This document shows positions 47,237-60,117 of a DNA stretch of 64,000 nucleotides, in pieces. Location of the stretch: NCBI GenBank assembly GCA_028386065.3, contig JAKUCV010001068.1, positions 56,706-120,705 of the forward strand, given 5' to 3'. The DNA comes from Turnera subulata (taxonomy: Eukaryota > Streptophyta > Magnoliopsida > Malpighiales > Passifloraceae). Every line of letters begins with the position of its first letter. Position 1 is the first letter of the stretch. Below the pieces are notes generated by a model. That model saw only the letters and a program-made list of their open reading frames with translations, had not been told where the DNA came from and did not search any database. A program made the translations under genes and the position numbers.

Positions 47237-48296
47237 GCGCCTATAAAAAGGTGGAAGGAAGAAGAAGGGAGGCATCGAGAAATCGATCAATCGATTGAGG
47301 GAATTAAAAGAAACCTGTAGAAACACTTGGACGAGGGCAGAACCCAGAATCACCAAGGGTTCTAGAGGACACGATTCTACTCCCTTTTCTGGGTATAAAT
47401 CGTGTCGCCTTTAGCCTCCAATTCGTTCTAACACTATGTCAACCCTTATCCTCTCTGTTTCTGTAACTTTGATCATGAACTAAACAACCCCTCTTAGGTT
47501 GAAGGGGTGTAACATGTCCTCTGTTTGATTGCAATGAATTGCCCATTTAATTTTCTTAATCTGTTTTCTTGTCTTGATTGTTGTGAACTTACCCCATGCT
47601 TGAGTCTTGATCAAACCAGGCATGATTTCAGGTAGCTGGGTGAAGAACCGAGGGGTGAAATCATAGCTGCTGGACCATCAACAACAAGCCTTCGGTTCTT
47701 ACCTTTTAACAAAGCTGAGAGCTAATTGAGGAATTAGCCTCAACACTGCCCTTAATCCCCTAGATTTGACCGATGCGAAAGCACTAAGGATGAGTGAGAA
47801 TTATGAGAGGCACAAAAGCATGCCCCAACATTAATCTTCACTCCCTAGCCATTCGAGAGAAGACAGGAAAAGGCTGTGGGAAAACATGCCCCAACATTAA
47901 TTTTCACCCTTAATGGACATCTATACCTAGTGACAGGGGGTAGATAGAAACTTAAAGAACTATCAATAAGATAGAGAGTCGCTGGTAGTATATTAGGTTG
48001 GGAGCCCCTTCATGATATCTTATTGAACACAGGCCGTCAAACAGGCTGAGCCTGTTGCGGCACTATTGGGCAAATTAAGGCAAGAAAACGAGGCATAAGA
48101 ACCCTGGATGCCTAAGATCTTTCTCAATCTGATCCTTTCTCACTTCAATCGCACTATTAACTTTATTCAATTAAATATTTTTACTTTGAATTCACTCACA
48201 GTCATTTTTATTGTTTTTAGCCTAATATTATCTAATTAAGGGGAAACAGAATCAACCCAGTCCCTATGGATACGACCTTGATAAAGTACTACAACT
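47237..48296 (+). repeat. 5' LTR of element D, downstream part
   Basis: It begins at the base after the target duplication of C and carries the TATA box of D (47242-47249). It matches LTR2 to about 54186 but lacks the last ~48 bp (ending GCATCA) and a recognisable primer site. An exact palindrome lies at 48041-48055. LTR2 has about 240 bp more near 53480-53720. Confidence 0.88.
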
Positions 48297-48611
48297 CCAC
48301 ATCATGTGCCAAATCACCAAACAAACACACACACACTTTCCACATGTCACCCATGCGGCCCCCAAAATCTGAAAAGGAGAGGCACACTTAAACATAATTT
48401 GGGCGGCAAATTATTACACCAACTGACACACCTCTCTCAAACCGGCGACCCTCTTCATCTTCCCACCTTTTTGCCCTGTTTCCAAAACGCCACCCCCACT
48501 GCCTATTTAAACACACCCACACCAGACCCTCACTTCATCTTTAACCTGTCACAAGCCTCTCCAAAATCCTAAAAATCCAACAACCCTTCTAACATACCTC
48601 CATTCGAAATC

Positions 48612-50515
48612 ATGGTCGGCAAGGGAAACAAAAACTGCGACTCACCGCCACCGACCTACTCTACTAACAACCAACCCCCTGCCCGCCGTACCTACTTCCC
48701 CAACCTACCACCCGCAACCAATTCTCCACCCCAAAGAACCCCCAAACAATTCCTCATATCCCAATTTTCCCTACTCTACCCACCTTCCACCGCCACACCA
48801 CCACCACCACCAACCCTTCTCGCTCTTTCCACACCAGAAACACAACCACCACCGCCAACACCCCTTACTATCCCAGACCTCAACCAACCAAACCTCACCG
48901 ACCAAGGACCACCATCGCCTACCCTAAACGAACTCCTTCACCGGCCGAGAAAAAGAACAACCTCATTCACCCCTCCTCCAAACGTGATTGACATGACTGT
49001 CGAACCCGAACCAAAAACCTCCACAACCCTACTCACCACTCCCCTCCGGCCTATAAAACGGCCATGAACCCACTCTGCCACCTCCAGAACCAAGCCCTCA
49101 TCCTCTTCCAATCCGACAGGGTTGGAAGAACCCACCATAAACCGGGAGGTGCGATCAAAATCCTTATGCGATCGCCGCCCAGAAACCTAAAACCCGCCAC
49201 CGCGAAATAAAGAAGAAGAGGAGGAAGAGCAAGCCATTCCAGCCCGCTTTCGCTTTCAACCAGCCAACGTAGAACACAGAGGGGCATGGATCACGGCACA
49301 GAATCAAATCGTGCTTGTGAGTCGCTGGTTGACATGGTAGCGCTGCAGCAACTAGGAGACTGAGACACCGTACGACGACACCTTCAGGCCGTAGGGTGGG
49401 GTCGTTTTGTTACCCTCGGAGAAGCCACTTACGAGGACCTCACCCTCAAATTCTACAGTTCCTTCCGCTATGAGCAGGGTGTCGCTCACTTCAGGCTGAG
49501 CAACGAGAATAGAGTCCTCATAGTTGCCCAATTCAACGCCATTTTTGTATTCCCAGATGAAGGGCATTCTGCAAGGCCAACCAACTACAATGCTGAGGCC
49601 TTCTGAAATGAAATCTCCAACTCTCCAGGCTACAACTCGTCAAGCAGCAGCGTCACATCGTTTTGCAGCCACAGCCTCAGGATAATCCAGCACTTTCTAT
49701 CCAACAACATCTACGATAGGAACAGGAGCCGCCTCACTATCCAAACAAAGGAGTTGTTCATCTTCTGGTGCATGGTACGCCAGAAGCCTATCAATATTGG
49801 CTCCTCCATCCTCCAGTGATTCCAGCAACAGCGCCTTGCACAGTACCTCCCTGAAGCAGGGATCATTACAGCACTGGCATGCCACTATGGGCTGTTCCTG
49901 GGAAAATTCCAACAGGTGGAAGGCACCACCTGGATCGACACCAACATCCTCAGGAGGTTGAATTTTCCCCCATCACAGCCTGAGGACCAGGCTGGTGCCG
50001 CTGAAGCAACACAGGACCAGGACACAGCAGGACAAAACCAGCCAATGGCTCAGCATGCAGCTGCACCACAGGCCCACGGACAAGCACAGCCTGTAACCAT
50101 AGACCAGGTCATCGAAATCTTGGAACAGATGCAAGACTGGTTCGGGCAGCAATTTATCCCCATCTTACAGAACCAACAATGCCTACAAGAGGTCATTGCT
50201 GCCCAGAAAGGCCGGTTACTGTGCATTCAAGAGAGCATTATCGATCAGGAAATGCGATTGACAGCATCCATAGGCGATATGCGCACTAGCGTCTCAAGAG
50301 AGAATATTAACTTGAGGAGAAATGCTGAAGCATAGACCCGTGCAATGCAGGACTTCCACAACCAATACACGGGCCAGAACGTACAACAGCAAGAAACCCT
50401 CACCAATCTCCTCAACATGGCAAGAACACTCACGAGAGCACCACCGGATGCCGAGTCATCCGCAGCGCGCAAGTGGCCTAGAAAACGACCCCCCCCCGCG
50501 GCTCCAACACCGTAA
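48612..50515 (+). pseudogene. Athila ORF1-like / putative plant transposon protein of element D
   Basis: The N-terminal ORF 48612-49067 is Pro/Thr-rich (PPPPPTLLALSTPETQPPPP). After frame changes, 49364 onward reads TVRRHLQAVGWGRFVTLGEA, TYEDLTLKFYSSFRYEQG, VAQFNAIFVFPDEG, KELFIFWCMVRQKPINIGS and FLGKFQQVEGTTWI, resembling Athila ORF1 proteins. In one frame, stops lie at 49361, 49604, 49817 and 50333; after the last, a tail ends with basic KWPRKRPPP and TAA at 50513-50515. Family identity rests on pattern recognition, not a search. No protease or pol follows. Confidence 0.65.
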
Positions 50516-52073
50516 AAACTAGTTTAGGATGACTAACCTCACAACACATTGCTTGACTTTTAGTTAGGGGGTAGTTTTGTGTTTATAGCTCTTAGTCTAG
50601 CACTTTTATCTTTTTTTTGCTTATCGGTTATGTTCTTTTAATTCCGGCATTGCACCCTTCTTTTTGTATGGTTCTGGCAGTGAGGACACTGCAAATTTTC
50701 AGTTTGGGGTATTTTAGGGTGCAATTTTGCCTCTGTGTATTTTATGATGTTCGTTTAATGCAATTCCAATTCTCAGTTATTTTCATTATGTTTCTCCTAG
50801 TGTGAGCCTGTCTTTATATTTACGCACCTTCTCTTATTCCATTTAACTCTGATCAGATTCTAATCTCATGACTTGTCTTATTTTCGCAAAACGGGCAGAA
50901 CAGGAATAATCAAGCAACTGCATTCCATAAATTCTGTCAAATAAGAAGGATCCTGTTAAAGAATTTTCTAAACGCAACAGGCTCAGCCTGTTTACTTTAG
51001 AACAGGCCATTACCTCTGTCAAGGCAAAATTTAAGCAAAGTCTACAAGCAAGGAAAGGATCGAGGCCACCTTTGGTACGCTAAACTGACTACACCAACCC
51101 ACACCTCACTCATCAAACCCTTGCAACCCCATTTGAGCCAATTATGATGGCCCCACTTCATTCATTTACCCTGCACATCTCACCTCAACCTTTTGCAGCC
51201 AAAACAGGGGCCATTAGTGTCTAAGGGCACAATTTCCTTCCAACAGCCTCACCTGTCGATGAGCCTGTGAGTAAGATTTGATTAAGAATAGAAATGAGAT
51301 TGCCCATACTCAGTCAGTACAAAAATTAGAATGCCACCAGATGCATGTACTCCCTCCTCCCTTTGCAAAAGAAAAAAAAAATATATGGGAAGAAAAAAAA
51401 AAAGGGGAAAGAAAAACAAAATAAAGAAAGGAAGGAAGGACAAAGGCAACATCTAGAGAATCATACTCCACCCAAGAACACAAATCCAATCCATCTGTTG
51501 GTATCAGTGGTTACATCAATAGTGGCTGAAGCATTGGGACACAGTTGTTGAACAGCATGAGACCTTAGAGCATACAAGCACAAACAGCCTCTACACAGTC
51601 TCAGGCTGTTCATGAACAAGAACAAAAGAATCAAGCTCACAAGCCATTGACCCTTGCGCAATCCATCCTCCTTCCTTTGACAACTCTTACCCAGCCTCAA
51701 TACAACACAGAAGAAGTGATTCTAGCTTGATGATTTTTGCACATTTATGGAGACAAGAGGTAATGGGTTTGCGTATGAGGTAACATTTTTCACTTTCCAA
51801 CCCTTAGCAGGATCCCTCAGATGACAGTAGGAATGGAGGCCAGTTGCGAAATTATTACTTAGATTTTTACAACAAAAACTACTGACAAGGAATTTGCTTG
51901 AAATCGATACAGTTTTGAAGGAAAATAGAGGATGCTTGAATTAAGACGTCACAAGAAAGAAACCTAGTAAAAATTTGATACATTGGAACTTTCATCACTT
52001 CCTTTCAAAAATCATGCCTTCTTTTCTTTCCTGTTTGCTTGAGGACAAGCAAAATCTATAGTTTGGGGTATTT
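50516..52073 (+). other. 3' noncoding region of element D
   Basis: No gene is seen. A palindrome ACAGGCTCAGCCTGT lies at 50977-50991, and related half-words recur (CAGCCTGT, AGGCTGT). A purine-rich tract lies at 51365-51440. AGTTTGGGGTATTT precedes LTR2 and may be the polypurine tract; the same AGTTTGGGGTATTTT also occurs near 50700. Confidence 0.65.
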
Positions 52074-54232
52074 TGATGCACATGGAATATGCATAGTTTT
52101 AGACATGATTTTAGATACATTTTCTCTCATTTTATCATGATTGCATGCCTTATTTTAGATTATCTCATCATATTCCCTTCAATTTCATCCCTTACTGTAT
52201 GATTTGTTATTCCAGGTGCATTTCGAAGAATTTTGGAAGATTTTACCGAAGAGTTCGAAGAAACAGCCTCTGCCACAGCATGAGCATGTTCAGGCCTATC
52301 ACTTCATTCGAAAATTCTGTAGTTAAATTGAGACTGCTCGACCTCTTCGCTCACAGCACGAGTCTGTTTCAGGATCTGTTCAGGCCTGTCATTCACAGCA
52401 GAATTAGTCAAGGACCACGGATCCTCTTCCAATTGCAGACTATCCACTGGAATCCACCATCCTAACCTCAACTCACACGTTCTCAGTAACACCTCACCAA
52501 CCACATGGAGATGTGAGGTCAATTTCGAGGACAAATCAAGAAAAGTTGCAAACAGCCTCAGACACAGGCTCAGCCTGTGCATTCTGCAGAAACCAGAAGA
52601 GAAGAGAATGAATATATAATTCGCGCCACTTACAGCAGAGCAGAACTGGCACCTGCAACCATATCCTGAGCATATCAGAAAAATTCCTGAAGATAAGGTA
52701 GCAGTAATCACTCTACTTGGAGAAAAATCCACCTAGAGAATCAATATCCTCTCCAAAAGTCTTCTGCTCACCTGCATCAGCCGGATTTCTACATCAACCC
52801 CCTCCTATGGCGATACATCCTGATAGGCACGTGGGATACCAACTAGCTCAACCTCCATGCCTCCAAGCAAGTGGGGGGAGGAAAAACGGACATGAGCCGT
52901 GCCTATAAAAAGGAGGAAGGAAGAAGAAGGGAGGCATCGAGAAATCGATCAATCGATTGAGGGAATTAAAAAGAAACCTGCAGAAACACTTGGACAAGGG
53001 CAGAACCTAGAATCACCAAGGTTTCTAGGGGACACGATTCTACTCCCTTTTCTGGGTAGAAATCGTGTCGCCTTTAGCCTCCAATTCGTTCTAACACTAT
53101 GTCAACCCCTATCCACTCTGTTTCTGTAACTCTGATTATAAACTAAACAACCCCTCTTAGGTTAAAGGGGTGTAACATGTCCTCTGTTCGATTGTAATAA
53201 ATTGCTCATTTAATGTTGTTAATCTGTTTTCTTGTCTTGATTATTGTGAACTTACCCCATGGTTGAGTCTTGATCAAACCCAAGCATGATTTCAGGTAGC
53301 TGGGTGAAGAACCGAGGGGTGAAATCATAACTGTTGGACCATCAACAACAAGCCCTTAGTTCTTAGCTTTTAACCAAGCTGAGAGCTAGTTGAGGAATTA
53401 GCCTCAACACTGCGCTTAATCCCTTAGATTTGACCGGTGCGAAAGCACTAAGGATGAGTGAGAATCATGGGAGGTACCTGTGAACAAAAGTAAATGGGTG
53501 CAGTATAGGTTGAGAGCCCCTGCAAGAACCAACATTTATATCTTGATTACATGCAGTCGGCAGGCCCAGTCACAGACTCAGCCTGTCGCAGCATAAGTCG
53601 AGTCGATAACCCTATTTTTAATCTTATTCTTGATTGACTCCTGAGAAGCTTAATCCTACTTAGTAGCAACTTGTTGAAGGACCGAGAGGAGAAGCCAAGA
53701 TTGCTAGAACAACAGTAGTCAGCCTTCACTCCCTAGCCATTCGAGAGAAGACATGGAGAGAATGTGGGAAAACATGCCCCAACATTAATCTTCACCCTTA
53801 ATGGACATCTATACCTAGTGACAGAGGGTAGATTGAAACTTAAGGAACTATCAATAAGATCGAGAGTCGTTGGTAGTATATTAGGTTGGGAGCCCCTTCA
53901 AGATATCTTATTAAACACAGACCGTCAAACAGGATGAACCTATTGCGGCACTATTGGGCAAATTAAGGCATGAAAATGAGGCATGAGAACCCTGGATGCC
54001 TAAGATCTTCCTCAATCTAATCCTTCCTCACTTCAATCGCACTGTTAACTTTATTCAATTAAATATTTTTACTTCGAATTCACTCACACTCATTTCTATT
54101 GTTTTTAGCCTAATATTATCTAATTAAGGGGAAACAGACTCAACCCAATCCCTGTGGATACGACCTTGATAAAGTACTACAACTACTCTATGCACTTGCA
54201 GGAACCATATTGTGATAGTAGAGCATGCATCA
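52074..54232 (+). repeat. 3' LTR of element D
   Basis: TGATGCAC...GCATCA, 2159 bp. TATA box at 52904-52910, directly after the intact GAGCC that marks the empty site of element C. An exact palindrome lies at 52564-52578 and degenerate ones at 53572-53586 and 53929-53943. ORFs within are chance frames. Confidence 0.9.
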
Positions 54233-54833
54233 GAGAAGGAAAAATGAAGTAGAAGAGAGGGAGAGAGAGAACAACATCTCTTGGAACTTGCATATGGAAA
54301 CTAAGGGCACTCCCATGCATTAAATAGAAAACACATTTTAGGGACATACTCATGCGTCACTTAGACACAGACATGGATAAGGTAGAAATGAACAAGTTAA
54401 TGAAAGAGACAGCATTTGAAGTTCATCATCCTGGGTAGACTTAGACGTCTTAGAGTTGTTAACCAAAGGGGCATGGCATGCTCAAATTATTTAGATAACA
54501 TGGATTGTAGACCAACAGGCATGCCATGCCCACACCCGAGAGATAGATGCTAGGACCACCCGTAGACACAAGGGGCATGGTGTCCTCGGAATGGATAAGT
54601 TGATGGTACGAGTGTAGGCATTCTTGAGGACATGTAAGGGCTAGTTTTTTATAAAGTTGACGTGTGTTGTCTTGGGCATTCAAGGAGATGTAAGCTCCAA
54701 GTTTTGTTGATGAGTTGAGAGAACTGATGCGAGAGGCACAGAGGGCCAACTCTTGAAACAAGGGGCATGCGACCCCATATTGTTGAACTGGCTTTTCTAA
54801 GGACATGGAGGGCCCAATCTATCCAATTTTCTC

Positions 54834-55713
54834 GGGGCATACTACCCCATTCTATGTTTTGAGTTTTCCAGGACATGCTACCCCATTGGTTTGAGTCAAC
54901 TTTTTCTAGGACATGCTACCCCACTTGTTTGTAATGATTCTCAAGGCCTACTACCCCATGTTTTGAGTCAGGTTTGTCAGGGCATGCTACCCCATTTGTT
55001 TGAAGCATTTTTCAGGGCATGCTACCCCTTGATATAATTTGTTTTCCCAGGGCATGCTACCCCATTATGTAAGACGTTTTCTCGGGGCATGCTACCCCTT
55101 TTGTGTGATTTGGTCTTCCAGGGCATGCTACCCCACGTTTTGTGAGTCGAGTTTTCCGGGACATGCTACCCCGTCATGTGATGTGTTTGTTTACCGGGGC
55201 ATGCTACCCACTTTGTGTTCTTTTTCCCGGGACATGCTACCCCTTGTATGTGTTTGTTTCTCGGGGCAAGCTACCTCATTTTGTGATGTGTTTGTTTCCC
55301 GGGGCATGCTACCCCGATATGTGATGTACTTATTTTCCCAGGGCATGCAACCCCTTGTATATTATCTGCTCTATTGGGGCATGCTACCCTTTGACATGTT
55401 TCGATTTTCCGGGGTATGCTACTCCTTGATTCATTCTTTTAGGGCATGCTACCCCATGTGACTCGCTTGGGGCATGCTACCCCCTATGATTAGAATCCCT
55501 GACGGGGCACGCTACCCTATTTGGTTTTCGGGGCGTGCTACCCCATGTATAGATTTTCCCGGGGCATGCTACCCCATGTGTGGATGAGACTTACTTGGGG
55601 CACGCTACCCCATTCTGAATCAATCCACAGGGCATGCTACCTCGTTCTAAATTGAATTCCTGGGGAATGAACCCCCATTGCTGGAGATGACTTTCCTTGG
55701 GGCATGCTACCCC
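54834..55713 (+). repeat. 26-copy array of GGGGCATGCTACCCC in element E
   Basis: The 15-bp word, with GGGG/CCCC arms around CATG, recurs about 26 times with 26-40 bp between starts (mean near 35). T-rich spacers differ from one another. Looser copies begin at about 54470. Element E is of the Tat type, known for tandem 3' regions. ORFs read through it are artefacts of the repeat. Confidence 0.9.
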
Positions 55714-56296
55714 GAGGGGCAAGTAATGCCCTGAAATTTGTTGACGGCTGATGAGATGGCGTGTAATGCCATGGGAAGGATGAGTTGATTCCCATGACCA
55801 AACAAACCACCGAGTTCCCCAGGCAGGACGACTAAAATCCCTAGCTAACCGAGTTAGCAACCCAAAGAAAGTAGGTAACCCCGAAATCACCCTCGTGGGA
55901 GGAGACATATCCCTAGTCGGCCAGGATGAGATGATTCTTTGTTGACAGGCTAACCCCAAACCCTAGTTCCCTATGAAGGACGACATATCCCTACCTAATC
56001 GTGTTAGCAATCCAAAGAAAGTAGGTAACCCCATAATCACCCCCGTGGGAGGAGACATATCCCTAGTTAGCCGAGATGAGAAAATTTGTTGTTAACGACC
56101 CGATAGATGAGATGATTCTATCACCGAGTCCCCTAAGGAGGACGGAAAATCCTTAAAAATCCGGGATAAGATGATTCCCGACCCATGGCACATATGTACA
56201 CCAGCATCAGCATCAGTATCTACTCCATCAAATTTGAATGTTCTGTTTTTCGTTGTTTAGTCTTCAATTCCTGAAGACTCATCAACTAAGAGCATC
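55714..56296 (+). repeat. Rest of the element E 3' region
   Basis: A ~125-bp phrase (GTAGGTAACCCC...GGAGACATATCCCTAG) occurs twice (about 55870 and 56020). GAGATGATTC words as in element A follow. AGAGCATC precedes the LTR. No gene is seen. Confidence 0.7.
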
Positions 56297-58119
56297 TGTG
56301 AATATCCAAATTTGACCAACAAATATTTTGTCATTTTAAATTTTGGATATTTTTACACCCAATGATTTATGAGATGATTTGATATTGGGTTAGAGTATGT
56401 CTAGAATCTAATTCGATGAAGTATTGATATCTTAGGAGAAAAGAGGGATTTTTAGGCAGAGAGTCCTAACTTTTTGTGCAAGGATTGGATTAAAATCGAA
56501 ACTAAAGGAAAACCCAAAAAAAATAGGAAGAACGTGAATAGTAACCCAGACCCGACGGTCGTGTTGTGATGTCCGCCAGGCCCGGTGGTCATGCATAGAA
56601 GACTGCCAAGCCATGGAGATCATGTGGTGATGACCGCCAGGCCTTGGCAGTCAAGAGGTCCTGTTTTGGAAAAAATTTTTACAGTGAGCACAGCCTACTT
56701 AATTAATGATTCCGAGAGATCCAGAGATCCAGTTAACGTGGAATTAGTTGGAGATGAAATTAGACTCTTAGGGCTTTCTGTGAATATAAACTTCATAATT
56801 TTTGGCTTGGTGGATTAAGAGCAGTATTTATTTAAATTTGGCCTAACTGCATAGAAATTCAGCATCGACCTAGGCCCACTATTTTTGCGATAAATTGAGC
56901 TACAAAAGTCCCAACCAGGAGAACTTTATATGGCCAGAAAGCTAAGAGAATTATCTAGAATTTTATAAAAGGGCCAAAAGTCTAATTTTTTCTTCTACAA
57001 GTCGGAATTTGCGTGCAAGTTACGGGTTAGAAAACAGGAAAAATCCAACTTGGAGTTTAAGTCAAAGATTTTATTTCCAATTCGATCTAGGAGCCATCAA
57101 CCATTGGATCTAGGGATTCATTCTCTACCTTAGGATTAGAGTGGACGTTCATTGAGCACTATAAATAGGATCCCTCATTCACACTCAAAGACACAATTCC
57201 TCTCTTTTCCCACTACACACACATAAGCTTAGGTGCTTGGAAGAATTCTCTCTTCCCAAGCTTGGAACCCTAATAAGGGTTGAAATTCTGGAGGAGTTTC
57301 GTGGAGAAGAGTAGCAAGAAGGAAGTAGCAAGTGGAGAGCTAGAGAAGAAGAGAAAGGAGTCAGATCAAGGCAAATCGGTGGAGAAAAGCACCCAAACCC
57401 GAGAGGAAGGTTCCAGTGCAGGCAGTCCCGGTAGAATCACCATATCTGGAGCTGTAGGTGTTGGATTTCTACGGTCTTGGAGTCCTTGGAAAGCTGAGAA
57501 GATGATTCAAAATTTTTATGTTGATTCCAGACGCTGGTTTGGCCTCAGTCCACGTCAAATTCCCCGTTGAAGTCAAGCTAAAATCCTATTGAAGAGTGGT
57601 AAGCGCATAGGAGGTAGAGGAGAGCTTCAAGAGGTAATCCGTTCTGATTTTATTGTTGTTTGATTGCTGTGAACGGTGATGCTAATTATGAAATTGTGAT
57701 TGGTGTGTGATGCATGTAAGAACTACATGAGCTTCGAACCTATTATCGGGGAGTACGTAGGCAGTTTCTAGTGGTGGAAATGCAAGCTCAATTTTATTTT
57801 ATTTTCCTGTTTTGATCTTCAATTTCAGTTTTGTTTTTGTTATTGTTTGTTTTTGCACATGGCATATGTTAATCTTTAATTGCAAATGATCTCTCTCCAA
57901 CATGGATGAGTGCCTAATACCTTCCCATCTGTGATAGACCCCCGGGTCCACATTTTTGGTTCGCTCATCGGTTGCCTTAAGGAGTCATTGGTTGCCTAAG
58001 GAAGGTTTTCCCTAAAGTTTTCCCTAAAATAAAATTCGGGTGGCGACTCCAAAGATGTGGATGGCGGCTAAGAAGAAGGTGGTGAGTGAGCCCAATGAAT
58101 TTTGGGTCGGATACTCACA
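56297..58119 (+). repeat. 3' LTR of element E
   Basis: TGTGAATATCC...ATACTCACA, 1823 bp, related to the LTRs of A and C by its ends and by the leader words ATAAGCTT...CTTGG. Palindrome left arms at 56571, 56601 and 56632 (30/31 bp), right arms at 56584, 56615 and 56646. TATA box at 57160-57167, here about 510 bp downstream of the array. Confidence 0.85.
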
Positions 58120-59139
<1,020 letters not shown>

Positions 59140-60117
59140 TGTGAGAACCCGATCCAAAATCACTTGGGCCTTCTCACTTATTCCTTATCACCTTCTTCCT
59201 CTGGTCTATCCCATGTCGTTGGAGTCGCCACCTAAGTTTTATTAGGGACAAAACTTAGGAAAAACCCTTGAATGACTCCTTAGGCAACTGGTCATGGCGA
59301 ACCAAAGACATGGGATCGGGGGTTCGTCACGGATGGGAAGGTGTTAGGAACCCATCCGTGTTGGGTCAAAACCTTGTGCAATTAAAGAGAAAAGTGTGCC
59401 TTGTGCAAGTGTGCAAGAGTGTGGAAAATAAAGAAAGGGGGGAGGAAAAGACTTGGCTTGCATCTCGTAGTGAAACCGAGACTACCTACGTACCCGAGTG
59501 ATCGGGGTCAAAGCCACGTAGTTCTAAACATGGCACACAGTGGCCACTTACATCATCAAAAGCATCAGCAATCAATCACCAAGAATCAATCAAAAGGATT
59601 TAGGATTACCTTATGTAGCCCTCCTCTAGCTCCTTGCAATGGGTCGAGTTCTACACCCATCTTCTTGCCACTCCTTAGCTCTATGGTTGATCCTCTTCTT
59701 GACTCCTCCTTGCTAGAGTACCGCTTGATGCTCCCCACGAAAATCCTCCAGAGTTTCTGCCTTAGAAAATATTTCTAAACTTGGAGAAGTAGAGTTTCTC
59801 CAAGCAAGAAGAGCTTATGGGTGTATATGTGAGAAATGTTGTTTGTCCCCTGAAATGTGTGTGAGGGGTCCTATTTATAGGGCTCTGGGAAGCCTAGGGG
59901 CGTGGACCTGCTTAATGGTGAAGATTATGCCCGAAAATTTGGTCCAAAACCGTGTAGGATCGGAAAAGAAACAAATCGGGAAAAATCGGGGATTCTGGAA
60001 GGTGATGACCGCCATGGCCGGCAGTCTTCCACTGCATGACCGCCACTGCCGGCGGTCTTATGTGGATGCCCGCCGGCAGCCGACGATCTTTCCGTGGGTC
60101 AAATTTGGGTGTTCACA
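59140..60117 (-). repeat. 3' LTR of element B with U3 deletion
   Basis: It matches 16517-18100 in reverse but is only 978 bp: about 600 bp of U3 are missing at about 60090. Palindrome left arms (60007, 60038, 60068) and the TATA box (59872-59879) remain. Confidence 0.9.

Larger units (their letters stand above)
36387..54232 (+). mobile_element. Athila-like Ty3/gypsy element D, non-autonomous, split by element C
   Basis: LTRs begin TGATGCACATGG (36387 and 52074). The right one ends GCATGCATCA at 54232, giving a short terminal inverted repeat. GAGAA is duplicated at 36382-36386 and 54233-54237. The only coding region (48612-50515) resembles Athila ORF1 or 'putative plant transposon protein' sequences; no pol is present. 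The element contains four exact ACAGGCT[C/G]AGCCTGT palindromes. Confidence 0.85.
34641..58119 (+). mobile_element. Tat-like element E, 5'-truncated or unresolved, split by element D
   Basis: The left part 34641-36386 resembles the noncoding interior of element A. The right part 54238-58119 has a 3' word array, polypurine end and LTR (56297-58119). The two parts join across the GAGAA duplication of element D inside one GA-rich tract. No gag, pol or antisense gene is seen. The left end and 5' LTR were not found, so the start coordinate is approximate. Confidence 0.7.

Noticed and set aside
55039..55461. 140-aa ORF with repeated GMLPHYV/RACYP words
   Set aside because: It is the GGGGCATGCTACCCC repeat read in frame; no real protein.
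54834..55713. CRISPR-like array (palindromic repeat, unlike spacers of 11-25 bp)
   Set aside because: Plant retrotransposon context, no cas genes, variable repeat, short uneven spacers; fits the 3' region of a Tat element.
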